Assembly: GCA_029204225.1 (NCBI GenBank)
Contig: CM055104.1
Location: forward strand, 39,424,527-39,488,526
Direction of reading: 5' to 3'
Origin: Diphasiastrum complanatum
Lineage: Eukaryota; Streptophyta; Lycopodiopsida; Lycopodiales; Lycopodiaceae
Length of the DNA stretch: 64,000 bases
In this document: piece after piece, positions 40,225-51,027 of the stretch
How positions within the stretch are numbered: the first letter of the stretch is position 1
Layout of the letters: each line of letters opens with the position of its first letter
Notes under the pieces: model-generated
Database searches by the model: none
The model's input: the letters and a program-made list of their open reading frames with translations, nothing else
What the model was told of the DNA's origin: nothing
Position numbers and translations under genes: made by a program

Positions 40225-41203
40225 ATATCTAATAATCTAGAACCAAGTCAATACGTGACACAAGGGAGGTAGTCATGCTTGCTTATTCTAAACTAGTGCT
40301 ATGTTATTTATTGGATTTGGGAAATGCGAGACATTTGAGAAATGGTAGGAACAGAACGCTTTGGTTCATTTTCACGTTCTCAATATGGCTCATCTCTTCT
40401 CGTGAAGGCTCATCAGTGCAGTGATTATTTCTTTATATTAGGTTCTACCTTTAGGGATAGACTTCCTTTTTTGTCTATTTTTCTTTTTTTTTCTAAGTTA
40501 TTGGTTACAAAACTGCAGTCTTGCACGACATATATCTTGCTGAATTATAGTATAAAATTTGTCTTTACCTTTTGCCAAAACTGTTGACTTCCACTAAGTT
40601 GCATGAACTGATTCACCCAAATTGCAGGTGGGTATTGTTGTGTCCCCTTCCATTGAAATGTCTTCTCTCATCCATTTCCCCTAGTGATTGGGCCTAAATT
40701 ACCATCATCACAGCCAAGTCTCTAATGTTGGTAGGAAGAGTTCTCGCATGCACTAGCCGATGCTCAACATGTCTGAATTTCCATATAACAAGAAAGACCT
40801 CCTTTTGTTTCACAGTTATTTCACTCATGACACAATGGAAATGTGTTGCTCTCGGGGACTCACAGAAGATGTTTCTAGATGCTTATTTTAGACTTGTGAG
40901 AATATAGAGTCCTCGCATTTGAAAACACACCCACATATCATGCAACTCCTCCAATCTCAAATAGAAAATCCCCATTTCAATGCACTATAAATTATTGACC
41001 AATAGAACCTGCACTCAGTAAGATAATTGTCTCGCAATCAAGGTTGCCAACGTCCTCCAGATTGATGGTCCGGTCCCTAGGTAAAGCGCAAACTTGCCAA
41101 AAACATTTTCAACAGATCTACAAACAACCAAATATCAGTGAAGTATTTGAACAGAGAGCTTATGACTCGCAAATTTGCACTGTACCATGAAAACTTGGCA
41201 TGG
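40225..41203. other. Unassigned spacer
   Basis: No supported gene is seen between hAT-like element 2 and module A. Confidence 0.4.
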
Positions 41204-42126
41204 AGGTTTCTCTGTTGTAGCGGCTTTCGCAGAAGAGAAGAGTAGGTACTTGTGTTATATTTGTATCTAAAAACTTTTGTTTGGACTCTTGGGTATAACA
41301 CTCAAGGGGTTGGGAGAATGTTTTCTTTGGTGTATGCACATGACTCTGTTTTCTTGTGTAGAGAAGGTTGTAGAGAGTTTTGAGATTTCCTTCTTCTAAT
41401 TTCTTCTAATTTGAGTCAATTGGCGAGCGACACACGAGCTTGTTGGAATGAACCCTGTTGCAAGTAAAATTGTGATGGCATTGAATTGGAAAGTGTTGTG
41501 TTAAGATTTCTCAGCTGCAAGTGGCTTTAGCAAGGACTTGTGTGCTACGGTCTACTGTTTTTATTTACAAGAGTACTCTTGGGTTTAACGTCAAGGGGTT
41601 TATGGATTTCTTGTCTTTGGTGTATGTAGTTGCTTACTTTTTATTTTGTAGCTGAGGGTTGTGGAGGGCTGTAGAGAGGGTTGTGGGCTTTAGCAATGGC
41701 GTTTGGGGATAAGGGATTCTTGAAATTGGGTTGCGGTTTCTTGGCAATTGCTATAAGAATGCGATTGGTTTTGAAAAACTGATTGGTGATTGATGATGCA
41801 GGAGTACCATGGCCAATCCCCCCCTCATCCCATAGGATTCGGAAAGGACAAGCACCAAAGTGAGCAGTGACTTTGGGATCCTCGAACTCGAGCGTAGGAG
41901 TAACCTGCACACTAAGCTCTTGTTCGGGTTCTTGGAGAGAGATATCGCACTCGCTGTAGGTGATACCCCTCATCTGCAAGATATTGGATGCCTTGATCGT
42001 CCGGTGAAGAATTGCCAAGTTGGAATTACGGCTTGGCCCGAAATCTCTCAGCAATATCCGGAGCAGGCGACTATAAACAACAATTATGAGGCCTTTAAGC
42101 GGGCTCTACCTAAATCTTTCCAGTGA
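41204..42126 (+). pseudogene. Module A: exon-intron fragment of an unidentified gene or captured sequence
   Basis: A leader made of two diverged units of about 300 bp (each with TTTCTTTGGTGTATG) is followed by an intron-like stretch ending TGATGATGCAG. An exon starting ATGGCCAATCCCCCCCTCAT follows at 41810. The exon carries an early TAG, then continues with LELERRSNLHTKLLFG and AWPEISQQYPEQATINNNYE, ending ALPKSFQ at 42126. Modules B and C share parts of this arrangement. I do not recognise the protein. The plus strand is preferred because its peptide is conserved in module B. Confidence 0.5.
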
Positions 42127-43019
42127 CTTCCATGAACTCCTTCGAACGTAAGTGAGTTCCTTCTTTTTCCAATGTCTAGTTTAGTGCCTGGGAATCAAGG
42201 ATTAAATTGAGCACATGACCTAGTTTCCAGCCAGTCTTCATTTCATAGTTTTTGAAAAAGAAATACATCTTTTCTTGTAAGACAAAATTTACAAATGTTA
42301 TTGTCACCGTGACCTTATTTCGCAATGATTCTTGTAAGTACTTTCCAAAGTACAAGACTATAAGACCCCCACCTTTATTTGAATTCACATAAAGCTTTAA
42401 ATTGCACAGGTTTCACTACTTCAAATTCAGCGGAAAAGAACTCGAAAACAATGAGAAATTGAATAGTTGTTGTGATTTTGAATATAGTTTGAGTCGTCAC
42501 TACAAGATGAGGTTTGATTTGCGCAGAAATACCAGTAATAACAGCTTTCTACTGAGTTTTCATTGTAGGTAGTTGATCTAGTGAATAGCTGTAGAACGTG
42601 CGTGATCCCCCTTCTGACCCAACTCAGAAGACTAGATCACATACTCTCCTATATGGGGAAGCCTAACTAGGGATTGATGGTGACAAAGTAACGGAGTGCT
42701 TCCACAACATGGGCTTGCACCTTCGGGATTCCTACAAGCAAAAGAATCTGTTGCTTTATTTTTGAAGGTAGAAAAGTAGGATAAGAACTTCATAGCACCA
42801 TTGTCGATGTAATTCCTTTTCAGTTGACACAAAATTCTACATTGCATGTGCACTGACATCAAAGAAACAACTTGTTTGGCACATTCAAACAAATTCAACT
42901 TATATGCAAGATAAAATATAGATGTTTTGTCTGGTGTATTTTTTATCTTCTAGAATAATTAAGGGCATTTGTATTTGTCTTGTTTGTATAGTTCAATGGA
43001 AAGATTTAGGTAGAGCCTG
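42127..43019. other. Unassigned spacer between inverted modules A and B
   Basis: No conserved frame is seen. The two modules point towards each other across it. Confidence 0.4.
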
Positions 43020-43950
43020 CTTAAAGGCCTCGTAGTTGTTGATTATAGTCGCCTGCTCCGGATATTGCTGGGCAATTTCGGGCCAAGCCCTAATTCCAAC
43101 ATGGCAATTCTTCAGCAGATGATCAAGGCATCCAAATATCTTGCATATGAGCGGTATCATTGCGATCTTTAATCACCTTCTTAGTATAACTTTGAAAGCC
43201 TCCGAGTCCCGGCTACTTGGGGAATCTTCGTAGACCCCATAAGGGCGGCATACCATCTACAAACAAGACCGATACAGAGGTTAAATCAAATTAGCATGAA
43301 CCAAAAAACTTGATAACTCCTGCAAACATAATCACAAGCACACTGAAATCAGAGAAGTGCAAACAGAATCAAAACAGCAATCTCTTACCAGCACCATCGC
43401 CTTGACGGATGGCCTCGTGTCGTAAAATTGTCGGCAATCCCCAATCTCTTGACCTGTCTTCTGAATGCTCCACTTAAGGATCTCTTCTGCAGCGAGTACG
43501 ATATCTCTCTCCAAGACCCCGAACAAGAGCTTAGTGTGCAGGTTACTCCTGCGCTCGAGTTCGAGGATCCGAAAGTCACTGCTCAGTCTGGCGCCTGTCC
43601 TTTCCGAATCCTCTATGATGAGGGGGGGGAAATCCTTTGGGATGAGGGGGGGATTGGCCATGGTACCCCTGCATCACCAATCACCAATCAGTTTCTCAAA
43701 ACCAATCGCATTTTGTCAAGAAACCACAACCCAATTTCAAGAATCCCTCATCCCCACACGCCTCAAAAGCCCACAACCCTCTCTACAGCCCTCCACAACC
43801 CTCAGCTACAAAATAGAAAGGAAGCAGCTACACATACCAAAGACAAACATCTCCAAGCAATCCCTCGACATCTACAAGAACCTGAAAGATACCAGACTAT
43901 CCAAAGGAGGTCCACAAGCTCTCTTGACCAAATTCTGCTAGCATGAACTA
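43020..43950 (-). pseudogene. Module B: inverted, more complete copy of the exon-intron module
   Basis: On the minus strand, leader sequence (43950-43670) ends with an acceptor-like GATGCAG before ATGGCCAATCCCCCCCTCAT (start at 43661). The exon encodes MANPPLIPKDFPPL, LELERRSNLHTKLLFGVLER and ILKWSIQKTGQEIGDCRQFY. A donor GTAAGAG and an acceptor TTGTTTGTAG bound a likely 127-bp intron (43387-43261). The next exon ends AWPEIAQQYPEQATIINNYE and ALPKSFH but needs frame changes. Module A lacks the middle of this protein. Function is unknown. Confidence 0.5.
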
Positions 43951-45275
43951 GTTGTGCGTAAAAAACTACTATTTTGACGCGAGTATTCTTGAACAATCAC
44001 TTCAAGCCATTGCTCAAGTAAATAGGAGATATGACAGACTTTAAAATGTGACATAATCTCTAAATCGGCCGTCTGCAGATTATCCTCGATTGAAGTTCCG
44101 TGCATCAAGACCATCTTCGAAACCCGCGAGATGCAAATTTCGACTATGCAATAGCAACCTCAAGCCTAAGAATGTCGCCAGGCAATAAAATCAACCTGCG
44201 ACTTTAGAAAGTTCAAGCCCAGAATCACTCTAGGATGGAAACACCGCCACATTATCAGCCATTTCCACTGCCAGTAGCAATGGAAAATTAAAGCACAGAA
44301 GCTCGAACAGCCCTGTATCCTGAAGACAGATACACAGAGCACATTTAGATCATCAAGAAGTGTCCTCCTTGGGCTTTTACATAATCATGATTGGGCAAAA
44401 GGACAAAGCAGATGGTTCTTAACTTCATCATAGCAGCGTAACCGATGTCCATATCACCTTCTAATGCAAGAGAGATCAACGAAATTCAATGTTCTGACCA
44501 ATCATGGCCCATAAGCCCTCAATGCGGCAGCATAGTAAAACGCAGATGTGGGCAGGCAAGGACGATTGCAAAGAGAGCTTAGAAGACGCAAACACGTTCA
44601 CAAAACCTTGAAGAATTGATACGAGTCCGTTCAGATTTCCAGCAACAGCATCCGCTACTAAACAATGTCTCCCATAGCATACTCGAGCCCCAACCCCGCA
44701 CCAACTTCCGCAACGAATCGGCTCCCATGCAACCGACACCAGAGTAACCAAAAGCACCAATGCACCCAGATCAATCAAGCTCCCATCCAAACGCTCAAAA
44801 GCGAACACACGTGTACCTGAAATTAAACATGACAATGCAAGAGGAAGAGGCCCAAACTGAGGAGCATAAAAGGAGGAGAGGATGGTTGGCAAAGGGCCGG
44901 GATGGATGGAATGGGATGGGACACGGGCGTAGATGCGCTCAGTAACCATACATACTTGCTTGGGTTGGATGCAAAGGCAGGGTAAGAGAGATGATAGAGA
45001 CAACGGGAAAGGCAAACAAACACAAAAGGAAGGGAAAGGAAAGAAGAGAAACAAACACAAAAGGAAAGGAAAGGAAAGAAGAGAAGAGAAGAGGTACCGG
45101 GTGGGCGCCAAAGGAAAGGAAGCTTTCTGTACCCGCACTTGTATCCGCATTGCTCGCGAAAAACCTACAACTAGCCACGCAATTTTAGCCTGAATCAACT
45201 ATGATAAGGCAGTTTGACCAAGAGTTTTTTTCGTCAACTGATTCCATGAGTAATCTATATATGAAATCCCATAAG
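43951..45275. other. Intergenic with low-complexity purine tract
   Basis: A (GGAAAG)n-like purine-rich stretch lies at about 44990-45110. The minus-strand frame 44476-45198 (240 codons) crosses it and has no recognised domain; an acceptor-like TTTAATTTCAG at about 44817 could mark a real exon covering 44476-44817, but support is weak. Nothing else was found. Confidence 0.35.
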
Positions 45276-45280
45276 TAATC

Positions 45281-45529
45281 ACTTAAAATAGCAATGATCG
45301 ACTTATACAATGCTTTCTTATTTTGACGGCACCACGTGTGCTTAGTTCTAGAGTTATCGGGCCATCTTTCTTTTACGAGCCCTTTGAGTGTTTTTAAGGA
45401 ACTCATCTTTGTACTTACGAAGCAATTGAATATACAGTTTGAAGAGAGCAATTCTGAGTTCTTGTTGCACTTGACGTTGTGCTGTGGTGATTGATCCGGT
45501 CGGGTGTTTTCAATTGTGTTTTCTTAACT
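45281..45529 (+). repeat. Copia-7 5' LTR
   Basis: Starts ACTTAAAATAGC and ends TTTTCTTAACT, flanked on the left by TAATC. The start differs from the 3' LTR at its second base (C instead of G), which breaks the terminal palindrome. Confidence 0.9.
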
Positions 45530-45543
45530 TGGTATCAGAGCCC
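45530..45543 (+). promoter_or_regulatory. Copia-7 primer-binding site
   Basis: TGGTATCAGAGCCC matches the initiator-methionine tRNA 3' end and follows the LTR with no spacer. Confidence 0.95.
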
Positions 45544-46796
45544 TTGGTGGAGGGAATCACTGGACAAGAACAGAGAGCTGCGAATTCACGACAATTTGTT
45601 GGCTAGGAAGCACAAAACCGAGTCTGTGGAGATTCGTGGAACGGCTCAAAACTGTAAAAAGCATTCAGAGACAGGGAATTGTTGGTTGAATCAGAAAGCA
45701 AGCAAAGTTTGAAGCTGAAAAAATCTTCTGGAGGGTTTCTTGGCGTTTGTGATTGGTTTGAATCCAATCGAATACCGTTTGAAGAGCGGTTTGGATCAGA
45801 AGATAACCTACAGTAGGGCGACCTCAGCCAGTTAGGAGCTGCAAAGGAAAGCTCAGGGAAAGCCTGAGTAAAGTTCAAAATATTCTTCAGTTCAAAATTT
45901 CAAGGGACAAAATCTAAGATATCTCCTTGTAGGAGGTCGTTTTCAAAGCTGTGTGAGACTGTGAATGGGCGTCCTAGTAGCGCGATTCAGCGGTAGGGAG
46001 GCCGCGACTGGCCGTGGAGAAGGAAGGCAGCCCGTTCAATCCATGTGGAGCTGCCATATCCTGTGAAGGAGAGATAAGAACTTCATCGCTGAGAGAGAGG
46101 AGGAGGAGAGGTCGCGGGAACTCTCGTGCGCTCAGTCCTAATCATCAGCTAGAGGCCCGAAGTGTTCAGTGCTTCAAAAGGCCTTTGATCAACGCACAAA
46201 AGCGTTGACAGTCGTCCGATCTCGATTCATATAGATCGACGATGGTTATTTCACAACAAGTGGGTCGTTGGATCTAAAGGATCCATTGGATTGAAGTGAA
46301 AAAGTCTGAAGGGGTCTGAAGTGCAAAGTGCATTGCAACTTCATTAAAAATCTTCAAACTGACAAAAATTGTTGGGTCCCAAGCCTTTGAAGGGTGAAGT
46401 TTCTTCACACTGAAGAAACAGTTCAAAAACCCAAATTGTCCTTATTTTCACCTCCTTTAGCCTAGTTTGGCCAAACGAAAGGCTATAGCCTCCAAACGAA
46501 GGGCACCCTGACTGTATGTACCTGCAAGTACGGTACACCAAAACAGAGTGATTGCCGTGGAGAAAGTGTTCGAAGTGCGCCAGAAGTGATTTCACCATTC
46601 CACTGGGCAGGAAGCTGGGAGTTGGTGACGTGAAGCATTTTGAAAAACGATGCCAGTTTGGCTTTCAATTTGGCGAAAGAGCGGCGAGTGGCCTGGTAAG
46701 CTAAAAATTGCAGGTCATTATTATCGATTTCTGACATCATGGTTTGTTCTAGCATACACTTTATAGCCTACAAGTGAAGTTTTAAGCAGTTCAGAG
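45544..46796 (+). other. Copia-7 untranslated leader
   Basis: The long leader is homologous to the Copia-6 leader in its first part and to the Copia-3 leader in its last 450 bases. No sense-strand protein is apparent. The antisense strand is open in two overlapping frames (46755-46483 and 46598-46344) that correspond to one 137-codon antisense frame in Copia-3. Conservation of untranslated leader across diverged copies suggests RNA-level function such as packaging or translation control, which is inference. Confidence 0.7.
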
Positions 46797-46877
46797 ATGG
46801 CAAACATCAATGAGACAATTTTGGGCGATGCAAGCAAACTTGATGGGACTTCTAACTACAACATCTGAAAATTTAAA
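46797..46877 (+). pseudogene. Copia-7 gag N-terminus interrupted by TGA
   Basis: ATG at 46797 begins MANINETILGDASKLDG then TSNYNI, followed by TGA at 46866-46868 and KFK before the methionine at 46878. Related Copia gags have tryptophan here (Copia-2 reads NYSIWKFKM). The same codon is TGA in Copia-3. Either the family starts translation at the downstream methionine, reads through, or both copies inherited a dead allele. Confidence 0.75.
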
Positions 46878-49793
46878 ATGAAGAGTATTTTGATGGAGAA
46901 AGAGTTGTGGGAAATTGTGGCAGGTATTGAAGTCCGGCCAAATACTACTCCAGGTGACATAAGGGCCTTTGATAAAAAGGCGCAGAGAGCATTATCCTTG
47001 ATCAATCTTTCAGTGAAAGACCATGTGATCACTCACATAAGTGATGCCCCGACGACTAGAGGAGCTTGGGAGGCTCTTAGAATGCAATTTCAAACTTGCA
47101 ATCCAGCTCGAGCCATGTTCTTGAAGTCGAGATTGAACACAGTAAAGATGGAAGAAAGTGATTCAGTGGGATCCTTCTTCACCAGGATAAAGGAGCTGAG
47201 AGATCAACTTGTGGCGATTGGAGAACCAATCATAGATACTGAATTGGTACATACCACAATGAGCGGTGTCTCGGAAGGGCTACAGATGTTTGTGAGCGGC
47301 ATTGCTTCAAGGGAGAGGTTGCCTACTTTTGAAGACTTCCACGGAATCATGTTGCAAGAAGAGCAGCGTCGCGAAGTGGTGAAATCAAGACAAACCCCAC
47401 AGGAGGATCAAGCCTTACTTGCTAAAGGCAAGCAGAAAGGATGGAAAAGGATTTCTAAGAAATCCAAGGATAATGATGACGAAGGAGAGTCGTCATCAAA
47501 AGGGAAAAAGAAGAAGAAAGGAAAATGCTACTATTGCCACAAACCGGGTCATTGGGCACGCGAGTGTTATAAGAAGAAAGCAGACATAAAGGCGAAAAGA
47601 GTGACTCAACAAGGAAACATTGCCGAAGATGATGGAGAAGATGACGAGACAAGTGTTTTGTCATTGGCATTGGCATCCCAAGTTGATGATGGTGCCAGAT
47701 GGTTCATAGACTCAGGTGCCACAAGGCATATGACCGGAAAACATGATTGGTTTGAAAAATTCTCACCAATCCATGATGGGGATAAGGTCACTCAAGCCAA
47801 TGGAGAGGAATGCCAGATACAGGGTGTGGGCAATGTACCTGTGCAATTTTCTAATGGCAAAATTAAAAACATCCCTAATGTACTTTATGTTCCTGGAATC
47901 AAAAAGAGTTTGCTTTCTGTTGGTGTAATGGCAAATCAACAACTTAAAGTTGAATTTGTCAAGGATGGATGCCTTATGAAGGATATGAACCACAACCACA
48001 AAGTGGTGGCGAAGGGTTATAGAGATAGGAACTGTGGCCTTTATAAATTGGATGCTGCAAAACCAGGTGAATATGGTTTGGCTATCTCAACAGCATCTCA
48101 ATCCGAGTTGTGGCACAGAAGACTTGGTCATTTGAACTATGGGAGCTTGAGATTGATGGCGAAGCTAAAGATGGTAATAGGGTTACCGGCATTGCAGGAT
48201 GATCATCATGCAATATGTGAAGGATGCATCATGGGAAAGCATCACAGAGAGACATTCAAGAAAGGTGGAGCTGCAAGAGCTAAGAAACCGCTGAAACTAA
48301 TTCACAGCGACCTGTGCGGCCCAATGAAGACCATGTCGTTGGGGAAAGCATATTATTTTATGACTTTCACAGATGATTATTCTAGGAGGACATGGATTTA
48401 TTTCTTGAAAAAGAAATCTGACGCTTTTGCTCGTTTCAAGGAGTTCAAAACTTTGGTAGAGAACCAACTAGATGCACACATCAAAGTGCTAAGATCTGAT
48501 AGAGGGGGTGAATGCAAATCTGATGATTTTGAAGACTTTTGCAAAGAACACGGCATTAAAAGACAATTCACACAGTCACACATACCACATAGTAATGGTG
48601 TAGCTGAAAGGAAAAACATAACTATTATGGAGAGTGCACGCTCCATGATGAAGCAAATGGGCTTCACCGATTCACTTTGGTCGGAAGCGTGCAGTGCGGC
48701 AACGTTCTTGCAAAATAGGAGCCCTACAGTTGCAGTTCCAAATGTGACTCCTGAAGAAGCATTTACTGGAATAAAGCCAAAAATCGACAAGTTTCGTGTC
48801 ATTGGATGTAAGGCCTATGTACATGTGCCAAAGGAGGAGCAAAAGAAACTTGATGCCAAAGCAATCAAGTGTATCTTCGTTGGTTATGATGAAAGAACGA
48901 AAGCTTACAGATGTTTTGATCCTGTAATGAACAAGATTCACATTAGCAAAGATGTGATCTTTGATGAAACGCATAGGGATGAAGATGAAGACCATGCAAG
49001 CGGTGAAAGCATCAAGAGACTTCCCACAATTCTGGAGGAAGAAAATGAAGAAGATGCTCCACAAAATGATGCACGTGAAGACGAAAGTCGAGAGGGCGAA
49101 TATGAAAGAACACCACCTATTCAAGAGCCTAGGGGGAGGTACTTGCCAATAAGAGCAATAAAGGAGAAACCGGTTGGAAGTAAGAGACATTACTTGGACA
49201 CTCCTTGGGATACGTACTCTCCACGTAGTGTATCACCTGAATCTAAGATACCAAAATGGTATGAAAAGATCATGAAGGACGCAAAGCTAAATCAAACAGG
49301 ATCTAGCACACGAAGTGAGGTGAGAAGATCAACACGGGAAAGTAAGTCTCCCGATCGTTATCATGTGAACTATGCCCTAATGATTGACATTTTGAAGTGT
49401 CGAGACCCATCAACCTTTGATGAGACAAAAGATCAGAAAGAGTGGCAAAGGGCAATGGAAAAAGAGATAGAATCCATCCAAAGACATGATACATGGGAGT
49501 TGGTTGATCTACCACTTGGAAAGAAACCCATTGACAACAAATGGGTGTTTAGAACAAAGTTTCATGTGGATGGCACAATAGCAAAGTATAAGACACGCCT
49601 AGTAGTGAAAGGTTATGAGCAAAGCAAAGGAATTGACTATGAAGAGACATTTGCTCCAGTGGCTAAGTGGACTACGCTACGTCTTATCATTGCCTTAGCA
49701 TCTCATTTTGGGTGGAAGATCCATCAAATGGATGTAAAGTCTGCATTTCTAAATGGTGACTTAGAGGAAAAAGTTTACATGGTCCAACCGTAG
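46878..49793 (+). CDS. Copia-7 gag-protease-integrase-RT (N-terminal) polyprotein segment
   Basis: The 971-residue frame encodes a UBN2-type capsid domain (residues about 1-190; INLSVKDHVITHI, MFVSGIASRERLPTFEDF). A CCHC zinc knuckle lies at 217-230 (CYYCHKPGHWAREC) and the aspartic protease at 278-281 (D-S-G-A). GAG-pre-integrase has LWHRRLGHLNYGSL and CEGCIMGKHH. The integrase catalytic triad is D478, D541 and E577, which is exact DD35E spacing. The start of reverse transcriptase follows (KIHQMDVKSAFLNGDLEEKVY). It ends at TAG 49791-49793 in the conserved QP-x-GF motif, where glutamine is usual. All domains are otherwise intact. I start at 46878 because of the upstream TGA. Confidence 0.9.
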   Translation: MKSILMEKELWEIVAGIEVRPNTTPGDIRAFDKKAQRALSLINLSVKDHVITHISDAPTTRGAWEALRMQFQTCNPARAMFLKSRLNTVKMEESDSVGSFFTRIKELRDQLVAIGEPIIDTELVHTTMSGVSEGLQMFVSGIASRERLPTFEDFHGIMLQEEQRREVVKSRQTPQEDQALLAKGKQKGWKRISKKSKDNDDEGESSSKGKKKKKGKCYYCHKPGHWARECYKKKADIKAKRVTQQGNIAEDDGEDDETSVLSLALASQVDDGARWFIDSGATRHMTGKHDWFEKFSPIHDGDKVTQANGEECQIQGVGNVPVQFSNGKIKNIPNVLYVPGIKKSLLSVGVMANQQLKVEFVKDGCLMKDMNHNHKVVAKGYRDRNCGLYKLDAAKPGEYGLAISTASQSELWHRRLGHLNYGSLRLMAKLKMVIGLPALQDDHHAICEGCIMGKHHRETFKKGGAARAKKPLKLIHSDLCGPMKTMSLGKAYYFMTFTDDYSRRTWIYFLKKKSDAFARFKEFKTLVENQLDAHIKVLRSDRGGECKSDDFEDFCKEHGIKRQFTQSHIPHSNGVAERKNITIMESARSMMKQMGFTDSLWSEACSAATFLQNRSPTVAVPNVTPEEAFTGIKPKIDKFRVIGCKAYVHVPKEEQKKLDAKAIKCIFVGYDERTKAYRCFDPVMNKIHISKDVIFDETHRDEDEDHASGESIKRLPTILEEENEEDAPQNDAREDESREGEYERTPPIQEPRGRYLPIRAIKEKPVGSKRHYLDTPWDTYSPRSVSPESKIPKWYEKIMKDAKLNQTGSSTRSEVRRSTRESKSPDRYHVNYALMIDILKCRDPSTFDETKDQKEWQRAMEKEIESIQRHDTWELVDLPLGKKPIDNKWVFRTKFHVDGTIAKYKTRLVVKGYEQSKGIDYEETFAPVAKWTTLRLIIALASHFGWKIHQMDVKSAFLNGDLEEKVYMVQP

Positions 49794-49799
49794 GGCTTT

Positions 49800-50936
49800 A
49801 TGGCAAAAGGGCAAGAACAAAAGGTATGTAAACTACACAAAGCACTTTATGGCCTTAAGCAAGCGCCATGCGCATGGTATGGACGCATTGACAATTACTT
49901 TCTTTCACATGGCTTTGTAAGAACAAATTTAGATCCAAATCTTTATGTTCTTATAAATGATGACAACATTGCCTTGATTTTACTTTACGTTGATGATATC
50001 ATTATCACTGGCAATGATGAGAACCTCACTCGTTCTATCAAAGCCAACTTGTGCAAGCAATTTGACATGCCAGATTTAGATCTTATGCACTATTGCTTGG
50101 GTGTCGAAGTATGGCAAACTAGCAGTGATATCATATTATGTCAAAACAAGTATGTAGGTGAGATATTGGAGAGATTTCACATGACAGAGTACAAACCTTC
50201 CATCACTCCTTGCGAAGCTGGTAAGAAATTATCTCGTATTGATGATAGTGCACATGTTGATGCTACACTATTTCGTCAGCTAGTTGAAAGTTTAATATAT
50301 CTTACGACTACATGTCCTGATATCTGCTATGCTGTAAGTTTGATTAGCCAATTCATGTCATCACCCACTATGGACCATTGGAAAGCTGCAAAAAGGATTT
50401 TGAGGTATGTGAAAGGTACACCGAACCTTGGTCTAATCTACAAAAGACAAAGTGATTTACCTAAGTTGCAAGGTTATGTTGACGCTGATTGGACTGGAAG
50501 TATAGATGATAGAAAGTCAACAACAGGTTATACCTTCAATTTTGGTAGCGACTGTTTTTCATGGTCTAGCAAGAAGCAAGATACTATTTCTCTTTCTTCC
50601 GTAGAAGCCAAATATAAAACGTGGAGTTCTGCTACCCAAGAAGCTATTTGGCTACATAAGTTGTTATGTGAGATTGGCATGAAGCAGGTAAATCCCATTG
50701 TTATTTTCTGTGACAGTCAAAGCGGAATACAACTGGCTAAAAATCCAATCTTTCATGCGAGGACAAAACATATTGAAGTAAAATATCACTTTGTGCGTGA
50801 AAAATTACAATATGAAGACATAAGTATTGTACATTGTTCTGCGTTGTTACAAGTTGCTGATATATTTACAAAAGTTTTAAGTAAAGAAAAGTTTGAAACT
50901 TTTAGAGCCAAGCTTGGCTTAGACCAGGTCATGTAA
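49800..50936 (+). CDS. Copia-7 reverse transcriptase (C-terminal part) and RNase H
   Basis: This frame continues in register after the TAG, so a single point mutation separates it from the segment upstream. It holds ALYGLKQAPCAWY, the catalytic Y-V-D-D at residues 63-66, LGVEVWQTSSDIIL and the RNase H domain with YVDADW (227-231), SSVEAKY (266-272; the usual glutamate-rich form is SSTEAEY) and FCDSQSGIQLAKNP. It ends QVADIFTKVLSKEKFETFR. The product copies the RNA genome and degrades the RNA strand. Several conserved residues differ (for example cysteine for arginine in TTCPDI), which hints at decay. The methionine at 49800 is not a real start. Confidence 0.9.
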   Translation: MAKGQEQKVCKLHKALYGLKQAPCAWYGRIDNYFLSHGFVRTNLDPNLYVLINDDNIALILLYVDDIIITGNDENLTRSIKANLCKQFDMPDLDLMHYCLGVEVWQTSSDIILCQNKYVGEILERFHMTEYKPSITPCEAGKKLSRIDDSAHVDATLFRQLVESLIYLTTTCPDICYAVSLISQFMSSPTMDHWKAAKRILRYVKGTPNLGLIYKRQSDLPKLQGYVDADWTGSIDDRKSTTGYTFNFGSDCFSWSSKKQDTISLSSVEAKYKTWSSATQEAIWLHKLLCEIGMKQVNPIVIFCDSQSGIQLAKNPIFHARTKHIEVKYHFVREKLQYEDISIVHCSALLQVADIFTKVLSKEKFETFRAKLGLDQVM

Positions 50937-51016
50937 AAAGCCTTTACTTGTAATGCTATTATGGAGGTATGTTCCATGAATAGAGTATACTCTAAAATAA
51001 GAAATGACGTTGATCA

Positions 51017-51027
51017 TTGAGGGAGAG
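51017..51027 (+). promoter_or_regulatory. Copia-7 polypurine tract
   Basis: TTGAGGGAGAG directly precedes the 3' LTR and would prime plus-strand DNA synthesis. Confidence 0.8.

Noticed and set aside
41641..42054. Kinase-like string HRTIKASN on the minus strand (resembling HRDxKxxN)
   Set aside because: The catalytic aspartate is absent and no other kinase motif is present. The plus strand of the same DNA encodes the peptide conserved in module B, so the string is antisense coincidence.
44476..45198. 240-codon minus-strand frame as a gene
   Set aside because: Its first half translates a purine-tract repeat and no domain is recognised. Only the segment below 44817 might be an exon, and this is unsupported.
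49791..49793. TAG in Copia-7 RT as a programmed read-through site
   Set aside because: It lies inside the conserved reverse transcriptase rather than at a gag-pol boundary and is seen in one copy only. A simple CAG-to-TAG mutation explains it.
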